Shown here in pieces: positions 26,232 through 34,477 of a stretch of DNA of 64,000 bases; position 1 is the first letter of the stretch, and each line of letters opens with the position of its first letter. Location: contig JAQVVR010000004.1 in assembly GCA_028698875.1 (NCBI GenBank), positions 16,065 to 80,064 of the forward strand, in the 5' to 3' direction. Source of the DNA: Candidatus Izemoplasmatales bacterium. GTDB lineage: Bacteria; Bacillota_I; Bacilli_A; Izemoplasmatales; Hujiaoplasmataceae. The translations under genes were made by a program, and so were the position numbers. The notes under the pieces were generated by a model. The model did no database searches, was not told the DNA's origin, and saw nothing but the letters and a program-made list of their open reading frames with translations.

Positions 26232-26945
26232 ATGGAATCCACTAATAATAAGAAAAAAACAACCATAAAAACAATTGGAAACATTGTTTTTTGGGTTGTG
26301 TTAGCGATTGTGGCTCTTTATGCCGTTATATCTCTTTCTTCAAAACGTAACGACCAAGTTACTGAAATATTTGGACAAACGGGTTTAAATGTTGTTACTG
26401 GATCAATGGAACCAACCTTCTCGATTGATGATATTATTTTTATCGATGTCATCGATTATAAGACTTTTGATTTCAGCACACTAGAAGCGGGAGATATCAT
26501 TACTTTTATGTTTGATAATGATAATGACCCAGATACTCCTTCGATCTTGAATTCCCATAGAATAACAAGATATGTTATTGATGACAATGGTTACTATCAT
26601 TTCTATACTCAAGGCGATGCAAATAATAGTGAAGATCTGGAGCCGATTTCTGAAAGTGCTGTTTTAGGAGTTTGGAATGGAGCCATATGGGCGGGAGCAG
26701 GAAAGGTAGTTAATTTCCTAATTGGTCCATGGGGATTCTTCATTTTCATTGTAATTCCCTGCTTTGCATTCTTAGTATATGAAATTTTCCGATTTGTAAA
26801 AATCGTCTCTGAATACAATGTTCAAAAAGCCGTCGGTAATCGGGAAACCATCCAACAAGAAGCGTTGGCTATGGCTAGAGCCCAGTTGGAAGCGGAAATG
26901 AAAGCTAAGACTGAGGCCAAAGAAGCAGAGGAACCGCAAGAATAA
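26232..26945 (+). CDS. sipW: SipW-type signal peptidase I (copy 1)
   Basis: Membrane signal peptidase of the ER/SipW class, which uses a Ser-His rather than Ser-Lys pair. One N-terminal TM helix (~17-37), then VVTGSMEPTF with the nucleophile Ser, DVIDYKTFDF and GDIITFMF strands, NSHRITRYV with the His, and YTQGDANNSED. A C-terminal TM helix (~160-185) is followed by a charged EAKTEAKEAEEPQE-like tail. Length of 237 aa is typical. Directly downstream of three proteins with SipW-type signals, it is their likely processing enzyme. Start ATG 26232 has AAGGAG seven bases upstream. Confidence 0.9.
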   Translation: MESTNNKKKTTIKTIGNIVFWVVLAIVALYAVISLSSKRNDQVTEIFGQTGLNVVTGSMEPTFSIDDIIFIDVIDYKTFDFSTLEAGDIITFMFDNDNDPDTPSILNSHRITRYVIDDNGYYHFYTQGDANNSEDLEPISESAVLGVWNGAIWAGAGKVVNFLIGPWGFFIFIVIPCFAFLVYEIFRFVKIVSEYNVQKAVGNRETIQQEALAMARAQLEAEMKAKTEAKEAEEPQE

Positions 26946-26996
26946 CCCTGTCTAAAGCTTAAGTCATGCCGAACATGGAGAGGGGGGACTGTCGAA

Positions 26997-28667
26997 ATGT
27001 TAGAATTCTCAAAATACTATGTTGAATTTTTTCAGTGGTTATGGCAAGATATCAAAGATTTTTTTGTTGCCATTTGGAATGACTTTTTCGTTGCCCTCTA
27101 TACAAATATAAAAGATTACATCTCCTTATTGATTACATATCAAGGACATTTCGATGTGGTTGCTTGGATTATGGTTGCGGTCACAGCGCTTCTTAATACT
27201 TCTTTAGTTGTGTTTGTTATTGCTAAAATTATTATATGGTTTCGCAAATATGCCTCGTTTCGACGAGTTGAAATAGAAAAAAACGAGTTAATTGAAGAGA
27301 TTGCGACCCTAAACGACAAAGTCGTTTCTTTAGTCGAAGAAAAGAACCAAATTATGGCGATGAAAGTATCGCAACTTGGTATCAACGCTGCCACTGGGCA
27401 GCATGCCGATCAAGTTGTTGCTGCTGGAGCTGCTTTGCCGGGAAGAGCCTTTGTTCAGCCAGCTATAGGCATGGTTGGTGGCAACACTACTGTTATGATG
27501 GCACCAGGACAATCTCTTGGTCGTGTGGATGGTTCTGGTCAACCAACCGATTCACCCGCGCCTAATGTGCCTGTTGGACCTTCACGATTCGTTAAATTGA
27601 TCCAAGTCGATAAAGAATATGCGGGTAAGGATACCCATATTTATATGGAAGAATCAGATTTCGTAACACTTCCGGAAATGGTCACGCGGTTTGTTAATTA
27701 CTCGGCAGCTGCTTTGAAATTATATTATAAACCGAAAATGATATCACTATTCTTTGCGGGTATGGCGGCTTCTAAAGTCATGATCCTTCAAGGTATCTCT
27801 GGTACAGGTAAAACATCTTTGCCTTATGCTATGGCTAAGTTTTTTTCAAATTCTGCTTCGATGATCTCTGTTCAGCCTTCTTGGCGTGACCGAGCGGAAA
27901 TTTTGGGATATCTAAATGAGTTTACAAAACGGTTTAACGAAACTGATTTTTTGAAGGCTTTATATGAAGCTTCATATCGTAAAGATGTCAATTTCATCGT
28001 TCTTGATGAAATGAACCTAGCACGGATTGAATATTATTTTGCTGAATTCTTGTCTATCATGGAAATGCCTGACCCCTCGGAATGGAAGATTGACTTAGTT
28101 CCCGATTCCAAGCCGTCAGACCCGTTAAAAGTTTTAAATGGCAAAATCAATGTTCCCCTTAATGTTTGGTTTATTGGAACCGCCAATAAGGATGACTCCA
28201 CATTTACAATTACTGATAAAGTATATGACCGGGCGATTGCCTTGGAATTTGAATCTAAGGGCGAGTTCTTCCAAGCACCGGAAACCGATCCACTCCATAT
28301 GAATTACTCATATTTACAAGAACTGTTTGATGAAGCTTATTACAAATATCCGGTTTCTCAGGTGCTTTTGGATAAATTTGCTATTCTTGACAAATACGTA
28401 CAAAACAACTTTAAAATTGCTTTTGGTAACCGTATTATGGTCCAACTTCATAAATTCATCCCAGTGTATGTTGCTTGCGGCGGCACTGAAGAAGATGGCC
28501 TTGACTACATTTTCGCCAATAAGATTCTACGCAAATTTGAAAGTTTGAATTTATCGTTTCTGAGAAATGAAATGGACGATTTAATCACCCAAATTACGAA
28601 GATTTTCGGAAAGAATAATTTTGCGGAATCTATTAAGTTCGTCAAGAATCTTCAAAAGCAGATTTAG
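26997..28667 (+). CDS. Membrane-anchored McrB-like AAA+ ATPase
   Basis: The N-terminus has an amphipathic, Trp/Phe-rich segment, a TM helix (~52-82) and a short coiled coil (~95-118), then a Gly/Ala/Pro-rich linker to ~205. The AAA+ core follows: Walker A GISGTGKTS (~266), QPSWRDRAEILGYLN, Walker B VLDEMNLARIEYYFAEF (~334), and sensor GTANKDDSTF (~392). The LDEMNLAR block is typical of the McrB/MoxR-like branch. It lacks a DNA-binding N-terminal domain; the membrane anchor is unlike restriction McrB. It lies between sipW and a DUF2357-like gene 21 bases downstream, so the two are probably a complex. A role in assembling or regulating the surface fibres is inferred from the operon alone. Confidence 0.78.
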   Translation: MLEFSKYYVEFFQWLWQDIKDFFVAIWNDFFVALYTNIKDYISLLITYQGHFDVVAWIMVAVTALLNTSLVVFVIAKIIIWFRKYASFRRVEIEKNELIEEIATLNDKVVSLVEEKNQIMAMKVSQLGINAATGQHADQVVAAGAALPGRAFVQPAIGMVGGNTTVMMAPGQSLGRVDGSGQPTDSPAPNVPVGPSRFVKLIQVDKEYAGKDTHIYMEESDFVTLPEMVTRFVNYSAAALKLYYKPKMISLFFAGMAASKVMILQGISGTGKTSLPYAMAKFFSNSASMISVQPSWRDRAEILGYLNEFTKRFNETDFLKALYEASYRKDVNFIVLDEMNLARIEYYFAEFLSIMEMPDPSEWKIDLVPDSKPSDPLKVLNGKINVPLNVWFIGTANKDDSTFTITDKVYDRAIALEFESKGEFFQAPETDPLHMNYSYLQELFDEAYYKYPVSQVLLDKFAILDKYVQNNFKIAFGNRIMVQLHKFIPVYVACGGTEEDGLDYIFANKILRKFESLNLSFLRNEMDDLITQITKIFGKNNFAESIKFVKNLQKQI

Positions 28668-28687
28668 CGGGGGGGTCTTGATAAATT

Positions 28688-30511
28688 ATGGGAGACACTA
28701 ACGCAAAACGTTATTATAAGAAACTGAACACCACTTTCACTGGTGTCAATAAGCAAGATGAGTTTGCTAAAGTATTTATGAATATTCTTAAGAGCGGGAA
28801 TACGTCTTTGTATCAGAAAGAGCGTCGTGAGCGTCGGGTTTTCGATGATGCCTGGATGACTTCTGTTGAAGCTGCGATTCCCGTCCTTGATAAAGTGACC
28901 AGAAATCCTCGGGAAAATCTTAAAGTCGTCCAACAAGTTGTGCCAGTTGAACGCGCTAAAAAGATTGACAAGGATACGATTCGTCACTTAGCTTCTAACA
29001 CCCAGTTCATTAAACAAGTCGATGCAGCTGGAAACGTTACACCGTCAAAAGTACTAACATCATACTATGAATCCGACTTGGGGACTTATGAAAACCGTTT
29101 CTTAAAAACCTTAGTTGATAAATTGTTTATTTTCATTGAAAAACGTTATGACCTGATGGTCAAAAAAATGCATACCGAGTATGTCAATTATTTCACAGTG
29201 AAATCGGAATTAAACTGGGAAAATGCCAATATTGATTATGACATCACCCTTAAAATAAATCAGACCCTGCCGGAAGATGAAATCGACCGAAAAAATCAGG
29301 ATCTTTTTGACCGTATGACAACTTTAAGAACATCAATAACGAACTTCAAAATGTCAAATTTTATGAACCAAATGAAGGAATTTAACCCCATTTCTCCTCC
29401 CATCATGAAAACTAATGTCATAATGAAAAATCCTGATTTTCGGACCTGTTATGATTTATGGCTATTAATGGATTCAATTGACCAAATCGGTTTTGATATC
29501 GAAGTCTTTGAACGTGATATTGATTTTGATCCAACATATCTTGACCAAGTTTACAATGCTTTGATGGTCCTTTATGCGACAATTGGCAATAGTCAAAAAG
29601 AGGAATTCATCATGAATCAGGACAATCCTTTTGAATTTCGGCAAGAACGACGACCGAAAGTTGCGAAAACATTCGCCGCTGATATTCACATGGAACCCGG
29701 TCAATTTGAAATGCAAAATAATAATCTAAATCAATATTATCTTGACCAGATTAAGAAGTCCAATTACTCACGTTTTAAGACCTTAAAAGAAGCAGGAATC
29801 TCGGTACAAGAATCCATCGATATCGTATTTAAACAAATTAATAATATTACCAATGCGGTATATGAAGATTACATTCAAACAACTTATGATCCGCAAAGCG
29901 GAAAAACACTGGAAGAAAACATCAAAATCCGGGAAGATATTTTAGCGGTTTATCGTTTAATTGAAGAAATTAAACGCAATGACATTCGTGAGGTTTCTAC
30001 TAATAAGGCGATTGCATTATTAGAACTTCGTAATTTACAGGATCAAAAGAAAGTTCAAATTGAAGCAGAACGTCAAGAACAAGCACGAATTAAAGCCGAG
30101 TTGAAGGAACAAGCAGAACAAGAACAAAAAGCCAAAGAAAAGGCAAAACTCAATAAATTAAAACAGATTGAAAGAGCCAAAAAAGTACTTGAAAATGCTG
30201 AAAAAGCGCGACAAGAAAAAGCTATTCGCGATAAGGAAAAGGCACGTCTCAAAGCCATTGAAAAAAAGGAAAAAGAGAAACAAGCTGCTCTTGAGGCCAA
30301 AGCAAAAAAACGCCAAAAAGAGTTGGATGCTAAAAAAGCCGCTAAAGCTCGCGAACAAGAGCTTCGCGATCAAGCTAAACGCGAACTTGACGAGAAATTA
30401 CGCGAACATCGACTTATGGAGAAACAATTAAAGGATCAAGTAAAAGCGGAGCTTAAAGCTCGCCTTGCTCAGGAAAAAGCCGAACAAAAGGCTAAAACTT
30501 CGACTAAATAA
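28688..30511 (+). CDS. DUF2357/McrC-like partner with long coiled coil, no nuclease motif seen
   Basis: Residues ~110-330 resemble the DUF2357 region that accompanies McrB-like ATPases: SYYESDLGTYENRFLKTLVDKLF (in parts) near 128-150, a conserved NPDFRTCYDLWLLMDSI near 245, and a helical remainder. Residues ~450-607 are an almost uninterrupted Lys/Glu/Ala/Gln-rich coiled coil. I see no PD-(D/E)xK nuclease motif, so a simple restriction role is unlikely. Start ATG 28688 follows a G-rich site, 20 bases after the ATPase stop. There is no signal peptide, so it is probably cytoplasmic and bound to the membrane ATPase. The family call is by pattern and could be wrong. Confidence 0.55.
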   Translation: MGDTNAKRYYKKLNTTFTGVNKQDEFAKVFMNILKSGNTSLYQKERRERRVFDDAWMTSVEAAIPVLDKVTRNPRENLKVVQQVVPVERAKKIDKDTIRHLASNTQFIKQVDAAGNVTPSKVLTSYYESDLGTYENRFLKTLVDKLFIFIEKRYDLMVKKMHTEYVNYFTVKSELNWENANIDYDITLKINQTLPEDEIDRKNQDLFDRMTTLRTSITNFKMSNFMNQMKEFNPISPPIMKTNVIMKNPDFRTCYDLWLLMDSIDQIGFDIEVFERDIDFDPTYLDQVYNALMVLYATIGNSQKEEFIMNQDNPFEFRQERRPKVAKTFAADIHMEPGQFEMQNNNLNQYYLDQIKKSNYSRFKTLKEAGISVQESIDIVFKQINNITNAVYEDYIQTTYDPQSGKTLEENIKIREDILAVYRLIEEIKRNDIREVSTNKAIALLELRNLQDQKKVQIEAERQEQARIKAELKEQAEQEQKAKEKAKLNKLKQIERAKKVLENAEKARQEKAIRDKEKARLKAIEKKEKEKQAALEAKAKKRQKELDAKKAAKAREQELRDQAKRELDEKLREHRLMEKQLKDQVKAELKARLAQEKAEQKAKTSTK

Positions 30512-30579
30512 CCATAGTAATATGTTCGAAAGAGCAATGTTTTCGATAAAAAGGAGAAGTTGACAAAAGAGGTGATACC

Positions 30580-31206
30580 ATGCTAAAAAAACAAATGGTT
30601 TTGTCATTGACGGTTTTAATTACCGCTGCCGTTTTGTTTATCGTTGTCACTTTTGCATGGCTAACCGTCTCAGAAATCGTCAATATTGATGGTGCCTTCA
30701 TCACCCTTGAAGATGTCGACGCAACCGTACAACTTCAAGTTTCAACGGATGTTGATCATATAGAGTATACCTTGGTAGAAGGCGGAATATCGTTAGAAAA
30801 TGCTGTCCCAGGAGACGTCTTTTATTATCGTTTATTGATTACTAATACGGGATTAAAGCCAATCTTGTCCCGGGTCGTATTTAACGGATTTATCGATGAA
30901 CCGGCCAACGATTTGATTGCCTATGATGAAGAACAATCGTTAATCAACTGTATAGTTCTTAATTCATATAACACCGCTAACGCCTCTACTATCGAAAATG
31001 ATTTGATATCCACCCGAATTGGAGAATTATCGGGAGGATTAACATACGCTAATGCAAGTTTTATCTTGGTCTCGGATGTGGATATCGCCGTTGGCGAAGA
31101 TGAATATGTCTATTTTACCTTCACTGTCGCTGAAGATGCCGGAAATGAGTATCAAAACCTAAAATTGACCATTTCCAGCATTCTGATTCAGTCGGCAGCT
31201 GATTAG
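30580..31206 (+). CDS. SipW-type secreted protein (TasA/camelysin-like) 4
   Basis: Signal helix (residues ~7-24) followed by VTFAWLTVSEIVNIDG, a SipW-type motif. The mature ~180 residues are beta-rich, with EYTLVEGGISLENAVPGDVFYYRLLITNTGLKPI, a TasA/camelysin-like pattern of paired strands (quoted here only as a region, residues ~60-95), and YVYFTFTVAEDAG near the C-terminus. One Cys. The ribosome binding site is AGAGGTGAT before ATG. It shares its compact size with the next gene and the 8.2 kb protein rather than with the larger TasA-like trio. Confidence 0.68.
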   Translation: MLKKQMVLSLTVLITAAVLFIVVTFAWLTVSEIVNIDGAFITLEDVDATVQLQVSTDVDHIEYTLVEGGISLENAVPGDVFYYRLLITNTGLKPILSRVVFNGFIDEPANDLIAYDEEQSLINCIVLNSYNTANASTIENDLISTRIGELSGGLTYANASFILVSDVDIAVGEDEYVYFTFTVAEDAGNEYQNLKLTISSILIQSAAD

Positions 31207-31217
31207 GGGATGAAACG

Positions 31218-31877
31218 ATGAAACGGATGACGGTATTATTCAGTATCATTGCCTTGTTGTTGACAATCGCTTCGTTCCTACTTATCGGATTCACGCTTGG
31301 GTGGTTTGCGCCATCGGTGATCATTACTACTAACGAGGTTGCCGTAGGGGATCTTCGCTATTCTTTATCGGGCGAATTTATCACTAGTAACCCCTTAGAT
31401 CCAACTGTAATCGTTCCTGGCGATGAGCTGTTGACGTCCACGATTGGAATTACCAACAATTCACCGATTGAATCTCAACTACGAATTAAAATTGAATATA
31501 CTGCATATCATAATAATGAAGGCGAAATCACCGGCTCAACAGAAACATATGGAGCCGCAGTTGGGGAGCCACTTGTGGCTGTCTTTGCATTTGATGATAA
31601 CGATACTCCCGATAATTATACTGATGATATCAATTTTATCTATTCAGATAATTGGTGGTATTGGGATAACACCGGTTATATTTATTCCATCAATTCGGGA
31701 TCGCAAGAAATCATCACTTCTATTTTCTATGATGGCAATTATACTGGAATCGACTATAGTAGTTTTGATGTTAGTCACCCAGTAACGGTTTCTATCACTA
31801 TTGAAGTCAAACAGGCCGATAATGTCACATGGTCGGGTCTGACAACGTTTATTTTCACTACTCAAACAACAAAATAA
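31218..31877 (+). CDS. SipW-type secreted protein 5
   Basis: Signal helix (~5-25) followed by FTLGWFAPSVIITTNEV, a variant of the YAWF-type motif. The mature part is beta-rich with IVPGDELLTSTIGITNNSPIESQLRIKI (region ~60-90), acidic Asp-rich stretches and many Tyr/Trp. It begins 11 bases after the previous gene and is followed by a hairpin and sipW copy 2. Like the protein at 8.2 kb it has aromatic-rich segments (NWWYWDN). A minor or capping subunit is conceivable. Confidence 0.66.
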   Translation: MKRMTVLFSIIALLLTIASFLLIGFTLGWFAPSVIITTNEVAVGDLRYSLSGEFITSNPLDPTVIVPGDELLTSTIGITNNSPIESQLRIKIEYTAYHNNEGEITGSTETYGAAVGEPLVAVFAFDDNDTPDNYTDDINFIYSDNWWYWDNTGYIYSINSGSQEIITSIFYDGNYTGIDYSSFDVSHPVTVSITIEVKQADNVTWSGLTTFIFTTQTTK

Positions 31878-31890
31878 ACCGAGCACCATT

Positions 31891-31913
31891 ACGGAGTCAA
31901 ATTTTGACTCCGT
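31891..31913 (+). other. Perfect intergenic hairpin before sipW copy 2
   Basis: ACGGAGTCAA/TTGACTCCGT with loop ATT (10 bp). No T-run follows, so it is not a normal terminator and may tune mRNA stability or read-through between the secreted proteins and the peptidase. Confidence 0.6.
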
Positions 31914-31933
31914 TGCTTTAGAAGAGGATTATC

Positions 31934-32608
31934 ATGAAGAAAGTTAAAAAAATCGCGAAAATTATCGCTCAAATCATCCCATATCTGTTCTTTTTGTTGG
32001 CGGTTTTAATCGTTGTTGATATTGTGTCGGCGTTACGTAACGATGAAACACCCAGCATTTTTGGCTATGGTGCTGCTATCGTCGTCTCACCATCGATGGA
32101 AGACACCATTTTAGAAGGCGACTTAATTGTCTATCGATCAGTAAATCCTGATACTTTAGATGTTGGTGATATTATTATTTTTTGGCGCCCCGATATGACA
32201 AATCCGGTTACTGTTACTCATCGAATTGTCGCGATTACTCCCGATACGGGGAATGGGCGTTTATTCACCACTGCTGGTGATAATAATAATAGTTCTTTGG
32301 ATTGGGAAATTGAATTTTCAGAAGCCATGATAATTGGTGAATATATTGGCCGTTCAACTGTAATTGGAGCCATATATTCGGCGTTATTTGGCTACTTAGC
32401 TTCGGTAGTCGCATCCGGTAATATCTATATCTTATATCCATTTTTAGCAATTTTGTTTTTATTGTTTGCAGTTATCGAAACCAAGAAGATCGTAAGTGAG
32501 ATGTCAAAGGCAAAACAAAAACAATTAGACTTGGAAAAAGCGCAAATGGTCGCTGATGAAGTTAAGCGATTGCGAAAGGAAATTGAAGATGCAAAAACAA
32601 AAGAGTAA
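31934..32608 (+). CDS. sipW: SipW-type signal peptidase I (copy 2)
   Basis: Second Ser-His signal peptidase. N-terminal TM helix (~10-33), AIVVSPSMEDTI with the catalytic Ser, GDIIIFWRP, VTHRIVAI with the His, and TTAGDNNNSSLDWE. A C-terminal TM helix (~155-180) is followed by a charged coiled tail rich in Lys/Glu. It is diverged from copy 1, so it is not a recent duplication. It directly follows secreted proteins 4 and 5 and may be specific for their WLT/WFA-type signals, while copy 1 serves the YAWFT trio. Last gene of the riboswitch B cluster. Confidence 0.88.
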   Translation: MKKVKKIAKIIAQIIPYLFFLLAVLIVVDIVSALRNDETPSIFGYGAAIVVSPSMEDTILEGDLIVYRSVNPDTLDVGDIIIFWRPDMTNPVTVTHRIVAITPDTGNGRLFTTAGDNNNSSLDWEIEFSEAMIIGEYIGRSTVIGAIYSALFGYLASVVASGNIYILYPFLAILFLLFAVIETKKIVSEMSKAKQKQLDLEKAQMVADEVKRLRKEIEDAKTKE

Positions 32609-32660
32609 AGACCCGATTTATTATAAACGGTGTTCAACTCTTTTTTCTTTCAAAAAGAGT
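32600..32660 (+). terminator. Terminator of the riboswitch B cluster
   Basis: CCG-TTTA/TAAA-CGG with a one-base bulge, then ACTCTTTTTTC. The overlapping ACTCTTTTT/AAAAAGAGT can form a second hairpin active on either strand. Confidence 0.55.
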
Positions 32661-32670
32661 CGATTTGTAC

Positions 32671-32676
32671 TATAAT
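32671..32676 (+). promoter_or_regulatory. -10 element before the WalJ-like gene
   Basis: TATAAT, which would start transcription around 32682-32684. No good -35 is visible. This position argues against the first ATG (32682) as the translation start. Confidence 0.45.
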
Positions 32677-32696
32677 ACTGTATGGATGTGATGCCC

Positions 32697-33485
32697 TTGA
32701 AATTTATTATTTTAGCAAGCGGTTCCAAAGGAAACGCTACATATCTAGAAATTGGAACTAAAAAAATATTGATAGATTCCGGCATCTCCCTTCGTCAAAT
32801 TCAGTCTCGACTAAATGCCAGAAATATTGCCCTAGACCGAGTAGATGCCATATTTATCACTCACGAGCATATTGATCACGTTTCTGGCCTTATAGCTGTA
32901 GTTCGTAAATATAAATCCACAATTTATATGACTGAAGGTACATACCATAATTTAGCTCGTATAATCAAAGAAAATCTTGAGCAAGCAAACATCCAACTTC
33001 TAAAATATGATTCACCAGTTACTTTTTCTGATTTTTCCGTTGAGCCACTAGTAACTTATCATGACGCTTTGGAACCTTGCGGTTATAAATTTCTAGAAAA
33101 TGAAAAAGCTTTGGTCTACATAACCGATACCGGTTATTACCCGCAAGTTGCCTTTAATGCGATTCGAAATGCACAATCCTATATTATTGAGGCCAATCAT
33201 GATCCGGAGATGTTACTAGACTCGAACCGGCCTTGGCAACTCAAACGACGAATTTTAGATGATGAAGGTCATTTATCAAATGAAGATTCAGCATTTCTTA
33301 TGGCCAATATCATCGGCGATAAAACACATAAAATCGTTTTGGCACATCTTTCGCAAGAATGCAATACCAAAGCAAAAGCGTTGGAAATATATCAAGAAGT
33401 ATTTCAAAAACAAGGCTTGATCTTTGCGGATTACCACATTGAATGCGCTGATCAAGACCAACCATTGAAGGAGATTGAAATATGA
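32697..33485 (+). CDS. walJ: Metallo-beta-lactamase-fold hydrolase, WalJ/YycJ family
   Basis: MBL-fold protein of the YycJ/WalJ group, two-metal phosphodiesterases or nucleases linked to DNA repair and cell-wall signalling in Firmicutes. The signature FIILASGSKGNATYLE starts the protein, and the metal motif THEHIDHVSG lies near residue 60; later metal ligands include EANHDPEM and LAHLSQECN. I prefer TTG 32697 because GGATGTGAT, close to a full Shine-Dalgarno, sits at the right distance and family members begin just before FxxLASGSxGN. ATG 32682 or 32691 are in-frame alternatives. Usually found with the walRK genes, which are absent here. It overlaps the next gene by four bases. Confidence 0.85.
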   Translation: MKFIILASGSKGNATYLEIGTKKILIDSGISLRQIQSRLNARNIALDRVDAIFITHEHIDHVSGLIAVVRKYKSTIYMTEGTYHNLARIIKENLEQANIQLLKYDSPVTFSDFSVEPLVTYHDALEPCGYKFLENEKALVYITDTGYYPQVAFNAIRNAQSYIIEANHDPEMLLDSNRPWQLKRRILDDEGHLSNEDSAFLMANIIGDKTHKIVLAHLSQECNTKAKALEIYQEVFQKQGLIFADYHIECADQDQPLKEIEI

Positions 33486-34369
33486 ATCACGAAGAGGTCG
33501 TTATCAATTATTTGTCTGAATATTTGCATCTGGACAAAGAATCGATCCGAATTGTCGATCGTTTAAAGGGAGGAATGTCTAATTCTAACTATGTTGTCAA
33601 AGCCGGTGGAAAATTCTATACCTTTCGCATCCCTGGAAAAAACGCCTTTGTCTTTGTCAATCGCAGCGTTGAAGATGAGATTTTGACTTTGATTTCTCCT
33701 TTAGGAATTGATGGTAATTTATTACTACAGTTGAATCAAGAGACCGGATACAAAATTAGCAAGTATGTTGCTGGAACACCGCTAATGATTGATAATCCCG
33801 CTGCCTATTATGAAGAAGTGTCAGAAATCTTGCATACGCTTCACGGCTCGGGACTAATTGCCAAAAATGATTACGCTCCCTTCATTCGCCTGAAATACTT
33901 TGAAGAATTAGTCGAAAAGGCTGGCATAGTTCACTTTGATACCTACTATGATATTCGAGATCGATTCCTAAAATTTAAGCCGTTTTTAGCAAATTGGCCT
34001 TTGATGCTTTGTCATAATGATTCCCAACCATCCAATTTCATCATTACCCCCGAAGGACGATTATTGCTAGTGGACTGGGAGTTTGGTGGCAATAATGATC
34101 CGTTATATGACATTGCCTGTTATGGCAACAATGATTTCCAATATGCTATTGGATTATTGCCAATCTACCTGCATCGAGAGCCACGAAAAGAAGAATGGCA
34201 GCGGCTATATTTATGGCGTGTTTTCCAATGCTTACAATGGCATAACGTTGCCTTATACAAAGAAGCTATCGGGCTATCAGAAGAATTGCATCTTAATTTC
34301 CAATTGATTGCCGAAGCGTATATCGATAAGGCAAATTTCTTGTTCAATGAAGCAAAAAAGTGGCAGTGA
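33482..34369 (+). CDS. Choline/ethanolamine kinase-like protein (LicA/APH fold)
   Basis: Aminoglycoside-phosphotransferase/choline-kinase fold. Visible: KGGMSNSNYVV nucleotide loop (~30), the Brenner-type motif LCHNDSQPSNFI with the catalytic Asp (~178), and LLVDWEFGGNNDPLYDIACYG with the metal-binding Asp (~200). LicA enzymes phosphorylate choline for decoration of surface polymers, or take part in thiamine salvage; the substrate cannot be read from the sequence. It overlaps walJ by 4 bases (ATGA), so they are cotranscribed. Confidence 0.8.
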   Translation: MNHEEVVINYLSEYLHLDKESIRIVDRLKGGMSNSNYVVKAGGKFYTFRIPGKNAFVFVNRSVEDEILTLISPLGIDGNLLLQLNQETGYKISKYVAGTPLMIDNPAAYYEEVSEILHTLHGSGLIAKNDYAPFIRLKYFEELVEKAGIVHFDTYYDIRDRFLKFKPFLANWPLMLCHNDSQPSNFIITPEGRLLLVDWEFGGNNDPLYDIACYGNNDFQYAIGLLPIYLHREPRKEEWQRLYLWRVFQCLQWHNVALYKEAIGLSEELHLNFQLIAEAYIDKANFLFNEAKKWQ

Positions 34370-34391
34370 AAGCGTTCACATGGGGAATTGT

Positions 34392-34420
34392 TTGTCATTA
34401 CCTTGGGTTTGCAGTATAAT
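34392..34420 (+). promoter_or_regulatory. SigA promoter of PFOR
   Basis: TTGTCA, 17 bases, TATAAT. The start codon lies 58 bases downstream behind AAGGAGG. Confidence 0.75.
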
Positions 34421-34477
34421 ACTAAATTGGATAAATACTTATTGTTAATTTAATATATCTTTAAGGAGGTTGTTACT

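Noticed and set aside
30168..30431. Open frames on both strands inside the coiled-coil region of the DUF2357-like gene
   Set aside because: These are shadows of a Lys/Glu/Ala-rich repeat sequence; no independent start sites.
26997..30511. A complete McrBC restriction system
   Set aside because: The ATPase has a membrane helix and no DNA-binding domain, and the partner shows no PD-(D/E)xK nuclease motif. The context is secretion, not methylation.
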